A stretch of DNA of 64,000 nt from Rhabditoides inermis. Taxonomy: Eukaryota; Nematoda; Chromadorea; Rhabditida; Rhabditidae. Under the pieces are notes generated by a model that saw only the letters and a list, made by a program, of their open reading frames with translations, had not been told where the DNA came from and made no database searches. Where the stretch lies: contig CAWZYM010000396.1 of NCBI GenBank assembly GCA_963966185.1, positions 62,001 to 126,000 on the forward strand. Reading direction: 5' to 3'. Below, one piece after another: positions 37,276 through 59,493 of the stretch (position 1 is the first letter of the stretch; each line of letters begins with the position of its first letter). Made by a program: the position numbers and the translations under genes.

Positions 37276-38495
37276 CTACCCTATTATCACACGTCATCAA
37301 TTCATCACGAAATACAATACAAATCCACGTCTTACGCCTCCGAAGCGACTCAAATACCACTCCACGATCAGCTGATCGATCGACACCGCGCATGAGAAAG
37401 ATCTAGCAACACACAATGAGATCACTTCCCTCGTATGCCATTTGTTTGCAGGCCCCGGTTTCGCGCCTTCGCTTCCCTCCTGATCTACTTGTCTTGATAC
37501 AGGCAAAAACGCGCAAATTCAACCGGGGTAGATCAGTGAGACAATCGATATGGCACAGTCCTCCGAGCAGGAATGTGTGATGCACAAAATCCAGTGCGCA
37601 TGTTTTCCCTTCATTCACAAATCAATGCTAACTATTGCTTAAACCCATAACAAAATCAACTCACCAATACGTTTCTGACGAGTCGAGTAGCATCGATTTA
37701 TTCGTTTGATTAGCACAACTTTAATATTATATTTTTGGAGAGAAGAACTTCTGCTTAGCCATATTTCGATGCGGAACAAACGAACAGCAACCAAGAGATA
37801 TCGCACAGACAGAAAGTTAAAACGTATTTTTCGGAACAAAAGTGAGCCCCGCCCCCTTTCAGGTTTGAAAAAAAACTGGTTCGCGCCGAATTCTCGCGTC
37901 ATCTGGGCTGTCCTGTCAATCTTTATTCAATTCGCCTCGCTTCGCATCCTTAAGTTCTGTTCAAGTTTTTGCTGATATAAGCTCTTCCGTGTTATTCATG
38001 TTATTCATGTTGTTATTCATTCTGTACTTCCCAAGTCCTTCCCAATTGCAGCTAGCTGGTTTTCGGGCGCCGCGATTCGCGTTCGCACGATTTTGGCGGG
38101 AAAATGGGAGCGGGAACGGGGCGGGGCTCTGACCTCCTCCCATCTTCAGCTGGCTGGCATCGCTTTCGCTTACACCTTTTTTGTCGTCTATGTACACTCA
38201 TCGGTCTCTCATTCATTGTATTCTTCGTAGCTTCTCATGTTGATCCTTTTGATATCATATCACATATTCGATTTGCTTCTCGATGAGTGTTTTCTATCTA
38301 TTCGAGAACATTTCAATTGCGGAATTAAAAACTTATGTGTACTTTGATCATTTTCTTTATTGATCTTCTCGCGCGATTTATTCAAATTTATTTTTATTTG
38401 ATCACCTGTTCACTTCACTTTACGCTGATGTTGTATACCTGTAATGTTGTACTTTCAGAGCTTTTGGTCAACGTTTTATCTAACTTTTTCGTTTA
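37276..38495. other. divergent promoter region of STAR and myosin genes
   Basis: About 1.2 kb between the minus-strand STAR gene and the plus-strand myosin gene. Open frames on both strands look random. A run of attcatgtt repeats occurs near 37993-38020. No clear core promoter motif. Confidence 0.45.
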
Positions 38496-46405
<7,910 letters not shown>

Positions 46406-46885
46406 ACACACTCGCACCCTCATCTCTCGTGAAGGGCGAATGCGTTCACTTTGTAGCTCCCCGTTAGCAGCTACTCACATACCCATGTTGCCCATGTGGC
46501 CATCATTTTGATCTGACTCTCTCCTTTTTAAAGAGTTTATAGTGTACACACCGCATTTGTTTATCGATTGTCTTTATGTCTCTGCAGTGGTGTCATTTCT
46601 GTGAATTATGATTGTTTTGGTCAATTGAGTTTTATGAATAAAGTTCTTTTTCGAAACTGTGTTTGTGTTGAAAGCAGTGTTGTGATTATGACTACAACTA
46701 GGTTCATTTACTGAGTGTGGGTGTGGCAGGACTCCGCGACTTCCTGAGGACAGCAAAAAGGTCCATCTTTTTGCAGAGACTCGATCCGGGAATGCGGTGG
46801 AAGACGAGTGACGTCATCCGATTCTCGCTCAGCGGAGCAGCACCTGCTACTCAGACTCACACTGACTAGTCACCTTGGTCATACG
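46406..46885 (+). terminator. 3' region of myosin gene with AATAAA
   Basis: AATAAA at 46637-46642, about 235 nt past the TAG, followed by a GT-rich stretch (gtgtttgtgttgaaag). This is the likely poly(A) site. No other gene seen before the retroelement. Confidence 0.65.
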
Positions 46886-46920
46886 GCTGTAATTCGAGAC
46901 ATGTAGGGAATAGTGGACAG

Positions 46921-47149
46921 AGGGGCCGGGTTGGCCAAGTGGATAGCGTCGCAGCTTGCTAACACGGGCAGCTTGCGCACTCGTCTTGGCGAATTCTTAT
47001 GAAAACATGGTCATATACACAGTTTTTCATGCTGATTCCGAATATGAGCATAACTTTTCCTAAATGGTTGTTTGAAACCAATTTGGACAGCCACCGAATA
47101 GACTACCCATGAAAATGAGCTGTCGATAACAGCAGCGTTGCCGAGCCGA
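46921..47149 (+). mobile_element. tRNA-headed SINE-like element between 36-bp direct repeats
   Basis: A 35-36 bp direct repeat (gctgtaattcgagacatgta ... gtggacaga) at 46886-46921 and 47150-47185 flanks about 229 bp. The insert starts GGGCCGGGTTGGCCAAGTGG, which contains a good pol III A-box (TGGCCAAGTGG), then ATAGCGTCGCAGC. The body shares accgaatagactaccc, tccgaatatga and cataactttt with the arms of the 954-bp element at 9539-10492, so the two belong to one family. A B-box is degenerate or lost. The direct repeat is long for a target duplication; a local duplication is the alternative. Confidence 0.65.
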
Positions 47150-47427
47150 GCTGTAATTCGAGACATGTAGGGAATAGTGGACAGAACAGGCAGGGTATGT
47201 GAGAGGGGCAGGTGGAGTCACACACATATCGTCGCGTGTGCGTGCGTGTTTGTATAATTCTATGAACATTTTACGTTTACAGTGTTTATTGTCATAGATC
47301 ATGAACATAGCATGTGCAGAACAAAAGAACATCACGGACAATTATATCAAATGATAAATATATATTTAAAAAAAATTACGATTACAATATGAATATTCAT
47401 TGTCCTTTTAGTCACTTGTTTTTTTTT

Positions 47428-47842
47428 TCAAATTGTAGTAATAGGGCTTATCAGATGGGATTTGGGATCGAGATCGAGAAACATGTTGAGAATTCCCACG
47501 CATCTGAAAGAGTTTTCGTAACAAAAATATAATGTTATAGTAAACTCACAGAATCAGCGGAAGGTAGATAAGCAATATTGCAGAAATAACAATTCCAGCG
47601 TGTATACACGTGACAACTAGAAGGAATGTCTCCATATCACACGCAGGAGAGCCGTCTGCGAATGTTGCGTGGTAGGGAGAATGAGGCTCGATGTAGAAGA
47701 GAGGAGACTGCGACTCCATGAAAGGGATCTGGAAGGTTCGTCACATATGATGCAGCTACATTCACGTCTAACCATAGAAAATGATGCGTTTGTAGTGTAT
47801 TGCGCAGGAAGAGAATAGTATGCATAGTCTCCATACAGTACC
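47428..47842 (-). CDS. C-terminal exons of a small membrane protein (partial)
   Basis: Family not recognised. Three minus-strand exons join in phase: VLYGDYAYYSLPAQYTTNAS..SM | IPFMESQSPLFYIEPHSPYH with ATFADGSPACDMETF and a membrane span LLVVTCIHAGIVISAILLIY..LPLIL | CVGILNMFLDLDPKSHLISP-ITTI, then TGA (47428-47430). The layout (acidic and aromatic loop, span, short tail) resembles the end of a nematode multi-span protein. Upstream exons must lie beyond 47842. A frame near 48240-48310 (minus) is a candidate but I cannot fix it, and the satellite begins at 48513, which may limit the gene. Confidence 0.5.
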
Positions 47843-48476
47843 CTGTAAATGTCGTTATAAAAATGGGTAAGTGACAGCGTGAGTTCTAACAGGGTGAGTG
47901 AGAAACAACCCTTTCAGCTGTCAGGTTTTGTACATTTATTTTTTTCCTGTGCAATTCTAGTGCGCCCAATTTTGTTTATTAGTATCGATAATGAAACGAA
48001 ATTGCAACGCGGAACCGTAATGAGTGTTTTAAACGGAGTTGAAACGATTCCTTGGAATTTACGTTACGTCTTCTTGCAATTTCGTATTCTCGTCGCTTCA
48101 TCATTCTTACAAAAATTCAGATTTGCAGGCGGTTATGTGTAAAATGTCTGTCTTTAAGTTGGATTGATTCCAGTTTTTTTACACATTAATAATCACTGTC
48201 GAAACATTCATGAAACAATCAATTTGGTAATTGAGAAAGAGATGGTGCAAGAAACGGTGCAATCGTACCCCGCCTGGTGGGAGTGGAGTGACGGAAAGCC
48301 AGGCAAGGACATGGCAAAAACATCCACAATATAAAATAATATGTAAATACTATCAGAAACCTGATAATATGAGATTGTGGGTATAGGATTAACTGGTGTC
48401 TACAAATCTCTCCATTTCTCCAGGTTTTCCCCAATCGCTACGCGCTCATTGACCGCGAAGGCGGCCTGCACGCCAG

Positions 48477-48512
<36 letters not shown>
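47843..48512. other. spacer before satellite, ends in (CT)n
   Basis: No firm gene. The stretch ends with a pure ct run at 48479-48512, which directly abuts the first satellite monomer. Confidence 0.5.
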
Positions 48513-48517
<5 letters not shown>

Positions 48518-51500
48518 ATTTTTTGAATGCACATATTTTCGATGATATACATAAAATGCGCATACTGAGGTCAAGTGACCTTCTCTCTGATTGGTGTCTC
48601 TCGTCCTGCACACTCTCTCATGTGGAATATCGATCAATGTTAGCGTCTATATAATTACCACTCATTCACACTTGTATCAACTATCTTTCTTCAATTAAAC
48701 CAATGAAATATTAACAATAATATGCATTTTTTTTTCTTGTTTTCCCACTCTATCTCCTAATCAAATTATTTTTTGAATGCACATATTTTCGATGATATAC
48801 ATAAAATGCGCATACTGAGGTCAAGTGACCTTCTCTCTGATTGGTGTCTCTCGTCCTGCACACTCTCTCATGTGGAATATCGATCAATGTTAGCGTCTAT
48901 ATAATTACCACTCATTCACACTTGTATCAACTATCTTTCTTCAATTAAACCAATGAAATATTAACAATAATATGCATTTTTTTTCTTGTTTTCCCACTCT
49001 ATCTCCTAATCAAATTATTTTTTGAATGCACATATTTCCGATGATATACATAAAAATCCGCATACTGAGGTCAAGTGACCTTCTCTCTGATTGGTGTCTC
49101 TCGTCCTGCACACTCTCTCATGTGGAATATCGATCAATGTTAGCGTCTATATAATTACCACTCATTCACACTTGTATCAACTATCTTTCTTCAATTAAAC
49201 CAATGAAATATTAACAATAATATGCATTTTTTCTTGTTTTCCCACTCTATCTCCTAATCAAATTATTTTTTGAATGCACATATTTTCGATGATATACATA
49301 AAATGCGCATACTGAGGTCAAGTGACCTTCTCTCTGATTGGTGTCTCTCGTCCTGCACACTCTCTCATGTGGAATATCGATCAATGTTAGCGTCTATATA
49401 ATTACCACTCATTCACACTTGTATCAACTATCTTTCTTCAATTAAACCAATGAAATATTAACAATAATATGCATTTTTTCTTGTTTTCCCACTCTATCTC
49501 CTAATCAAATTATTTTTTGAATGCACATATTTTCGATGATATACATAAAATGCGCATACTGAGGTCAAGTGACCTTCTCTCTGATTGGTGTCTCTCGTCC
49601 TGCACACTCTCTCATGTGGAATATCGATCAATGTTAGCGTCTATATAATTACCACTCATTCACACTTGTATCAACTATCTTTCTTCAATTAAACCAATGA
49701 AATATTAACAATAATATGCATTTTTTTTCTTGTTTTCCCACTCTATCTCCTAATCAAATTATTTTTTGAATGCACATATTTTCGATGATATACATAAAAT
49801 GCGCATACTGAGGTCAAGTGACCTTCTCTCTGATTGGTGTCTCTCGTCCTGCACACTCTCTCATGTGGAATATCGATCAATGTTAGCGTCTATATAATTA
49901 CCACTCATTCACACTTGTATCAACTATCTTTCTTCAATTAAACCAATGAAATATTAACAATAATATGCATTTTTTTTCTTGTTTTCCCACTCTATCTCCT
50001 AATCAAATTATTTTTTGAATGCACATATTTTCGATGATATACATAAAATGCGCATACTGAGGTCAAGTGACCTTCTCTCTGATTGGTGTCTCTCGTCCTG
50101 CACACTCTCTCATGTGGAATATCGATCAATGTTAGCGTCTATATAATTACCACTCATTCACACTTGTATCAACTATCTTTCTTCAATTAAACCAATGAAA
50201 TATTAACAATAATATGCATTTTTTTTCTTGTTTTCCCACTCTATCTCCTAATCAAATTATTTTTTGAATGCACATATTTTCGATGATATACATAAAATGC
50301 GCATACTGAGGTCAAGTGATCTTCTCTCTGATTGGTGTCTCTCGTCCTGCACACTCTCTCATGTGGAATATCGATCAATGTTAGCGTCTATATAATTACC
50401 ACTCATTCACACTTGTATCAACTATCTTTCTTCAATTAAACCAATGAAATATTAACAATAATATGCATTTTTTTTCTTGTTTTCCCACTCTATCTCCTAA
50501 TCAAATTATTTTTTGAATGCACATATTTTCGATGATATACATAAAATGCGCATACTGAGGTCAAGTGACCTTCTCTCTGATTGGTGTCTCTCGTCCTGCA
50601 CACTCTCTCATGTGGAATATCGATCAATGTTAGCGTCTATATAATTACCACTCATTCACACTTGTATCAACTATCTTTCTTCAATTAAACCAATGAAATA
50701 TTAACAATAATATGCATTTTTTTTTCTTGTTTTCCCACTCTATCTCCTAATCAAATTATTTTTTGAATGCACATATTTCCGATGATATACATAAAAATCC
50801 GCATACTGAGGTCAAGTGACCTTCTCTCTGATTGGTGTCTCTCGTCCTGCACACTCTCTCATGTGGAATATCGATCAATGTTAGCGTCTATATAATTACC
50901 ACTCATTCACACTTGTATCAACTATCTTTCTTCAATTAAACCAATGAAATATTAACAATAATATGCATTTTTTCTTGTTTTCCCACTCTATCTCCTAATC
51001 AAATTATTTTTTGAATGCACATATTTTCGATGATATACATAAAATGCGCATACTGAGGTCAAGTGACCTTCTCTCTGATTGGTGTCTCTCGTCCTGCACA
51101 CTCTCTCATGTGGAATATCGATCAATGTTAGCGTCTATATAATTACCACTCATTCACACTTGTATCAACTATCTTTCTTCAATTAAACCAATGAAATATT
51201 AACAATAATATGCATTTTTTTTCTTGTTTTCCCACTCTATCTCCTAATCAAATTATTTTTTGAATGCACATATTTTCGATGATATACATAAAATGCGCAT
51301 ACTGAGGTCAAGTGACCTTCTCTCTGATTGGTGTCTCTCGTCCTGCACACTCTCTCATGTGGAATATCGATCAATGTTAGCGTCTATATAATTACCACTC
51401 ATTCACACTTGTATCAACTATCTTTCTTCAATTAAACCAATGAAATATTAACAATAATATGCATTTTTTTTCTTGTTTTCCCACTCTATCTCCTAATCAA

Positions 51501-54500
51501 ATTATTTTTTGAATGCACATATTTTCGATGATATACATAAAATGCGCATACTGAGGTCAAGTGACCTTCTCTCTGATTGGTGTCTCTCGTCCTGCACACT
51601 CTCTCATGTGGAATATCGATCAATGTTAGCGTCTATATAATTACCACTCATTCACACTTGTATCAACTATCTTTCTTCAATTAAACCAATGAAATATTAA
51701 CAATAATATGCATTTTTTTTCTTGTTTTCCCACTCTATCTCCTAATCAAATTATTTTTTGAATGCACATATTTTCGATGATATACATAAAATGCGCATAC
51801 TGAGGTCAAGTGACCTTCTCTCTGATTGGTGTCTCTCGTCCTGCACACTCTCTCATGTGGAATATCGATCAATGTTAGCGTCTATATAATTACCACTCAT
51901 TCACACTTGTATCAACTATCTTTCTTCAATTAAACCAATGAAATATTAACAATAATATGCATTTTTTTTCTTGTTTTCCCACTCTATCTCCTAATCAAAT
52001 TATTTTTTGAATGCACATATTTCCGATGATATACATAAAAATCCGCATACTGAGGTCAAGTGACCTTCTCTCTGATTGGTGTCTCTCGTCCTGCACACTC
52101 TCTCATGTGGAATATCGATCAATGTTAGCGTCTATATAATTACCACTCATTCACACTTGTATCAACTATCTTTCTTCAATTAAACCAATGAAATATTAAC
52201 AATAATATGCATTTTTTCTTGTTTTCCCACTCTATCTCCTAATCAAATTATTTTTTGAATGCACATATTTTCGATGATATACATAAAATGCGCATACTGA
52301 GGTCAAGTGACCTTCTCTCTGATTGGTGTCTCTCGTCCTGCACACTCTCTCATGTGGAATATCGATCAATGTTAGCGTCTATATAATTACCACTCATTCA
52401 CACTTGTATCAACTATCTTTCTTCAATTAAACCAATGAAATATTAACAATAATATGCATTTTTTTTTCTTGTTTTCCCACTCTATCTCCTAATCAAATTA
52501 TTTTTTGAATGCACATATTTCCGATGATATACATAAAAATCCGCATACTGAGGTCAAGTGACCTTCTCTCTGATTGGTGTCTCTCGTCCTGCACACTCTC
52601 TCATGTGGAATATCGATCAATGTTAGCGTCTATATAATTACCACTCATTCACACTTGTATCAACTATCTTTCTTCAATTAAACCAATGAAATATTAACAA
52701 TAATATGCATTTTTTCTTGTTTTCCCACTCTATCTCCTAATCAAATTATTTTTTGAATGCACATATTTTCGATGATATACATAAAATGCGCATACTGAGG
52801 TCAAGTGACCTTCTCTCTGATTGGTGTCTCTCGTCCTGCACACTCTCTCATGTGGAATATCGATCAATGTTAGCGTCTATATAATTACCACTCATTCACA
52901 CTTGTATCAACTATCTTTCTTCAATTAAACCAATGAAATATTAACAATAATATGCATTTTTTCTTGTTTTCCCACTCTATCTCCTAATCAAATTATTTTT
53001 TGAATGCACATATTTTCGATGATATACATAAAATGCGCATACTGAGGTCAAGTGACCTTCTCTCTGATTGGTGTCTCTCGTCCTGCACACTCTCTCATGT
53101 GGAATATCGATCAATGTTAGCGTCTATATAATTACCACTCATTCACACTTGTATCAACTATCTTTCTTCAATTAAACCAATGAAATATTAACAATAATAT
53201 GCATTTTTTTTCTTGTTTTCCCACTCTATCTCCTAATCAAATTATTTTTTGAATGCACATATTTTCGATGATATACATAAAATGCGCATACTGAGGTCAA
53301 GTGACCTTCTCTCTGATTGGTGTCTCTCGTCCTGCACACTCTCTCATGTGGAATATCGATCAATGTTAGCGTCTATATAATTACCACTCATTCACACTTG
53401 TATCAACTATCTTTCTTCAATTAAACCAATGAAATATTAACAATAATATGCATTTTTTCTTGTTTTCCCACTCTATCTCCTAATCAAATTATTTTTTGAA
53501 TGCACATATTTTCGATGATATACATAAAATGCGCATACTGAGGTCAAGTGACCTTCTCTCTGATTGGTGTCTCTCGTCCTGCACACTCTCTCATGTGGAA
53601 TATCGATCAATGTTAGCGTCTATATAATTACCACTCATTCACACTTGTATCAACTATCTTTCTTCAATTAAACCAATGAAATATTAACAATAATATGCAT
53701 TTTTTTTCTTGTTTTCCCACTCTATCTCCTAATCAAATTATTTTTTGAATGCACATATTTTCGATGATATACATAAAATGCGCATACTGAGGTCAAGTGA
53801 CCTTCTCTCTGATTGGTGTCTCTCGTCCTGCACACTCTCTCATGTGGAATATCGATCAATGTTAGCGTCTATATAATTACCACTCATTCACACTTGTATC
53901 AACTATCTTTCTTCAATTAAACCAATGAAATATTAACAATAATATGCATTTTTTTTCTTGTTTTCCCACTCTATCTCCTAATCAAATTATTTTTTGAATG
54001 CACATATTTTCGATGATATACATAAAATGCGCATACTGAGGTCAAGTGACCTTCTCTCTGATTGGTGTCTCTCGTCCTGCACACTCTCTCATGTGGAATA
54101 TCGATCAATGTTAGCGTCTATATAATTACCACTCATTCACACTTGTATCAACTATCTTTCTTCAATTAAACCAATGAAATATTAACAATAATATGCATTT
54201 TTTTTCTTGTTTTCCCACTCTATCTCCTAATCAAATTATTTTTTGAATGCACATATTTTCGATGATATACATAAAATGCGCATACTGAGGTCAAGTGACC
54301 TTCTCTCTGATTGGTGTCTCTCGTCCTGCACACTCTCTCATGTGGAATATCGATCAATGTTAGCGTCTATATAATTACCACTCATTCACACTTGTATCAA
54401 CTATCTTTCTTCAATTAAACCAATGAAATATTAACAATAATATGCATTTTTTTTCTTGTTTTCCCACTCTATCTCCTAATCAAATTATTTTTTGAATGCA

Positions 54501-57500
54501 CATATTTTCGATGATATACATAAAATGCGCATACTGAGGTCAAGTGACCTTCTCTCTGATTGGTGTCTCTCGTCCTGCACACTCTCTCATGTGGAATATC
54601 GATCAATGTTAGCGTCTATATAATTACCACTCATTCACACTTGTATCAACTATCTTTCTTCAATTAAACCAATGAAATATTAACAATAATATGCATTTTT
54701 TTTCTTGTTTTCCCACTCTATCTCCTAATCAAATTATTTTTTGAATGCACATATTTTCGATGATATACATAAAATGCGCATACTGAGGTCAAGTGACTTC
54801 TCTCTGATTGGTGTCTCTCGTCCTGCACACTCTCTCATGTGGAATATCGATCAATGTTAGCGTCTATATAATTACCACTCATTCACACTTGTATCAACTA
54901 TCTTTCTTCAATTAAACCAATGAAATATTAACAATAATATGCATTTTTTTTCTTGTTTTCCCACTCTATCTCCTAATCAAATTATTTTTTGAATGCACAT
55001 ATTTTCGATGATATACATAAAATGCGCATACTGAGGTCAAGTGACCTTCTCTCTGATTGGTGTCTCTCGTCCTGCACACTCTCTCATGTGGAATATCGAT
55101 CAATGTTAGCGTCTATATAATTACCACTCATTCACACTTGTATCAACTATCTTTCTTCAATTAAACCAATGAAATATTAACAATAATATGCATTTTTTTT
55201 TCTTGTTTTCCCACTCTATCTCCTAATCAAATTATTTTTTGAATGCACATATTTCGATGATATACATAAAAATCGCATACTGAGGTCAAGTGACCTTCTC
55301 TCTGATTGGTGTCTCTCGTCCTGCACACTCTCTCATGTGGAATATCGATCAATGTTAGCGTCTATATAATTACCACTCATTCACACTTGTATCAACTATC
55401 TTTCTTCAATTAAACCAATGAAATATTAACAATAATATGCATTTTTTTCTTGTTTTCCCACTCTATCTCCTAATCAAATTATTTTTTGAATGCACATATT
55501 TTCGATGATATACATAAAATGCGCATACTGAGGTCAAGTGACCTTCTCTCTGATTGGTGTCTCTCGTCCTGCACACTCTCTCATGTGGAATATCGATCAA
55601 TGTTAGCGTCTATATAATTACCACTCATTCACACTTGTATCAACTATCTTTCTTCAATTAAACCAATGAAATATTAACAATAATATGCATTTTTTTTCTT
55701 GTTTTCCCACTCTATCTCCTAATCAAATTATTTTTTGAATGCACATATTTTCGATGATATACATAAAATGCGCATACTGAGGTCAAGTGACCTTCTCTCT
55801 GATTGGTGTCTCTCGTCCTGCACACTCTCTCATGTGGAATATCGATCAATGTTAGCGTCTATATAATTACCACTCATTCACACTTGTATCAACTATCTTT
55901 CTTCAATTAAACCAATGAAATATTAACAATAATATGCATTTTTTTTTCTTGTTTTCCCACTCTATCTCCTAATCAAATTATTTTTTGAATGCACATATTT
56001 TCGATGATATACATAAAATGCGCATACTGAGGTCAAGTGACCTTCTCTCTGATTGGTGTCTCTCGTCCTGCACACTCTCTCATGTGGAATATCGATCAAT
56101 GTTAGCGTCTATATAATTACCACTCATTCACACTTGTATCAACTATCTTTCTTCAATTAAACCAATGAAATATTAACAATAATATGCATTTTTTTTCTTG
56201 TTTTCCCACTCTATCTCCTAATCAAATTATTTTTTGAATGCACATATTTTCGATGATATACATAAAATGCGCATACTGAGGTCAAGTGACCTTCTCTCTG
56301 ATTGGTGTCTCTCGTCCTGCACACTCTCTCATGTGGAATATCGATCAATGTTAGCGTCTATATAATTACCACTCATTCACACTTGTATCAACTATCTTTC
56401 TTCAATTAAACCAATGAAATATTAACAATAATATGCATTTTTTTTTCTTGTTTTCCCACTCTATCTCCTAATCAAATTATTTTTTGAATGCACATATTTC
56501 CGATGATATACATAAAAATCCGCATACTGAGGTCAAGTGACCTTCTCTCTGATTGGTGTCTCTCGTCCTGCACACTCTCTCATGTGGAATATCGATCAAT
56601 GTTAGCGTCTATATAATTACCACTCATTCACACTTGTATCAACTATCTTTCTTCAATTAAACCAATGAAATATTAACAATAATATGCATTTTTTCTTGTT
56701 TTCCCACTCTATCTCCTAATCAAATTATTTTTTGAATGCACATATTTTCGATGATATACATAAAATGCGCATACTGAGGTCAAGTGACCTTCTCTCTGAT
56801 TGGTGTCTCTCGTCCTGCACACTCTCTCATGTGGAATATCGATCAATGTTAGCGTCTATATAATTACCACTCATTCACACTTGTATCAACTATCTTTCTT
56901 CAATTAAACCAATGAAATATTAACAATAATATGCATTTTTTTTTCTTGTTTTCCCACTCTATCTCCTAATCAAATTATTTTTTGAATGCACATATTTCCG
57001 ATGATATACATAAAAATCCGCATACTGAGGTCAAGTGACCTTCTCTCTGATTGGTGTCTCTCGTCCTGCACACTCTCTCATGTGGAATATCGATCAATGT
57101 TAGCGTCTATATAATTACCACTCATTCACACTTGTATCAACTATCTTTCTTCAATTAAACCAATGAAATATTAACAATAATATGCATTTTTTCTTGTTTT
57201 CCCACTCTATCTCCTAATCAAATTATTTTTTGAATGCACATATTTTCGATGATATACATAAAATGCGCATACTGAGGTCAAGTGACCTTCTCTCTGATTG
57301 GTGTCTCTCGTCCTGCACACTCTCTCATGTGGAATATCGATCAATGTTAGCGTCTATATAATTACCACTCATTCACACTTGTATCAACTATCTTTCTTCA
57401 ATTAAACCAATGAAATATTAACAATAATATGCATTTTTTCTTGTTTTCCCACTCTATCTCCTAATCAAATTATTTTTTGAATGCACATATTTTCGATGAT

Positions 57501-59266
57501 ATACATAAAATGCGCATACTGAGGTCAAGTGACCTTCTCTCTGATTGGTGTCTCTCGTCCTGCACACTCTCTCATGTGGAATATCGATCAATGTTAGCGT
57601 CTATATAATTACCACTCATTCACACTTGTATCAACTATCTTTCTTCAATTAAACCAATGAAATATTAACAATAATATGCATTTTTTTTCTTGTTTTCCCA
57701 CTCTATCTCCTAATCAAATTATTTTTTGAATGCACATATTTTCGATGATATACATAAAATGCGCATACTGAGGTCAAGTGACCTTCTCTCTGATTGGTGT
57801 CTCTCGTCCTGCACACTCTCTCATGTGGAATATCGATCAATGTTAGCGTCTATATAATTACCACTCATTCACACTTGTATCAACTATCTTTCTTCAATTA
57901 AACCAATGAAATATTAACAATAATATGCATTTTTTCTTGTTTTCCCACTCTATCTCCTAATCAAATTATTTTTTGAATGCACATATTTTCGATGATATAC
58001 ATAAAATGCGCATACTGAGGTCAAGTGACCTTCTCTCTGATTGGTGTCTCTCGTCCTGCACACTCTCTCATGTGGAATATCGATCAATGTTAGCGTCTAT
58101 ATAATTACCACTCATTCACACTTGTATCAACTATCTTTCTTCAATTAAACCAATGAAATATTAACAATAATATGCATTTTTTTTCTTGTTTTCCCACTCT
58201 ATCTCCTAATCAAATTATTTTTTGAATGCACATATTTTCGATGATATACATAAAATGCGCATACTGAGGTCAAGTGACCTTCTCTCTGATTGGTGTCTCT
58301 CGTCCTGCACACTCTCTCATGTGGAATATCGATCAATGTTAGCGTCTATATAATTACCACTCATTCACACTTGTATCAACTATCTTTCTTCAATTAAACC
58401 AATGAAATATTAACAATAATATGCATTTTTTTTCTTGTTTTCCCACTCTATCTCCTAATCAAATTATTTTTTGAATGCACATATTTTCGATGATATACAT
58501 AAAATGCGCATACTGAGGTCAAGTGACCTTCTCTCTGATTGGTGTCTCTCGTCCTGCACACTCTCTCATGTGGAATATCGATCAATGTTAGCGTCTATAT
58601 AATTACCACTCATTCACACTTGTATCAACTATCTTTCTTCAATTAAACCAATGAAATATTAACAATAATATGCATTTTTTCTTGTTTTCCCACTCTATCT
58701 CCTAATCAAATTATTTTTTGAATGCACATATTTTCGATGATATACATAAAATGCGCATACTGAGGTCAAGTGACCTTCTCTCTGATTGGTGTCTCTCGTC
58801 CTGCACACTCTCTCATGTGGAATATCGATCAATGTTAGCGTCTATATAATTACCACTCATTCACACTTGTATCAACTATCTTTCTTCAATAAAACCAATG
58901 AAATATTAACAATAATATGCATTTTTTCTTGTTTTCCCACTCTATCTCCTAATCAAATTATTTTTTGAATGCACATATTTTCGATGATATACATAAAATG
59001 CGCATACTGAGGTCAAGTGACCTTCTCTCTGATTGGTGTCTCTCGTCCTGCACACTCTCTCATGTGGAATATCGATCAATGTTAGCGTCTATATAATTAC
59101 CACTCATTCACACTTGTATCAACTATCTTTCTTCAATTAAACCAATGAAATATTAACAATAATATGCATTTTTTCTTGTTTTCCCACTCTATCTCCTAAT
59201 CAAATTATTTTTTGAATGCACATATTTTCGATGATATACATAAAATGCGCATACTGAGGTCAAGTG

Positions 59267-59493
59267 CTGTCAAGAATCTGTGAATTTGTGACCGTCGGAG
59301 ACGGTGTTTTATCCTACTAACAGTTGTTTTTATCGACTAGCGTGCTTATATAGCACGTTGGTTGAACTAATCTAGTTCTCACAGTCGTTATAGTCCAAGG
59401 CTCTGTCTTGTTTTCGGCTGAGAATAATTGGTACGGCTATATCCTCGTTACTCTCTATGAGGTGAGATAAACGCAATACCAACAATAAAAAAA
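59267..59493 (+). mobile_element. poly(A)-tailed insertion in satellite, copy 1
   Basis: 227 bp between aagtg direct repeats (59262-59266 and 59494-59498), ending caacaataaaaaaaa. Retroposition of an RNA is the simplest reading. Short hairpins are visible: accgtc-gga-gacggt, cgtgc-ttatata-gcacg and aact-aatct-agtt. No tRNA A/B boxes seen. Source RNA unknown. Confidence 0.7.
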
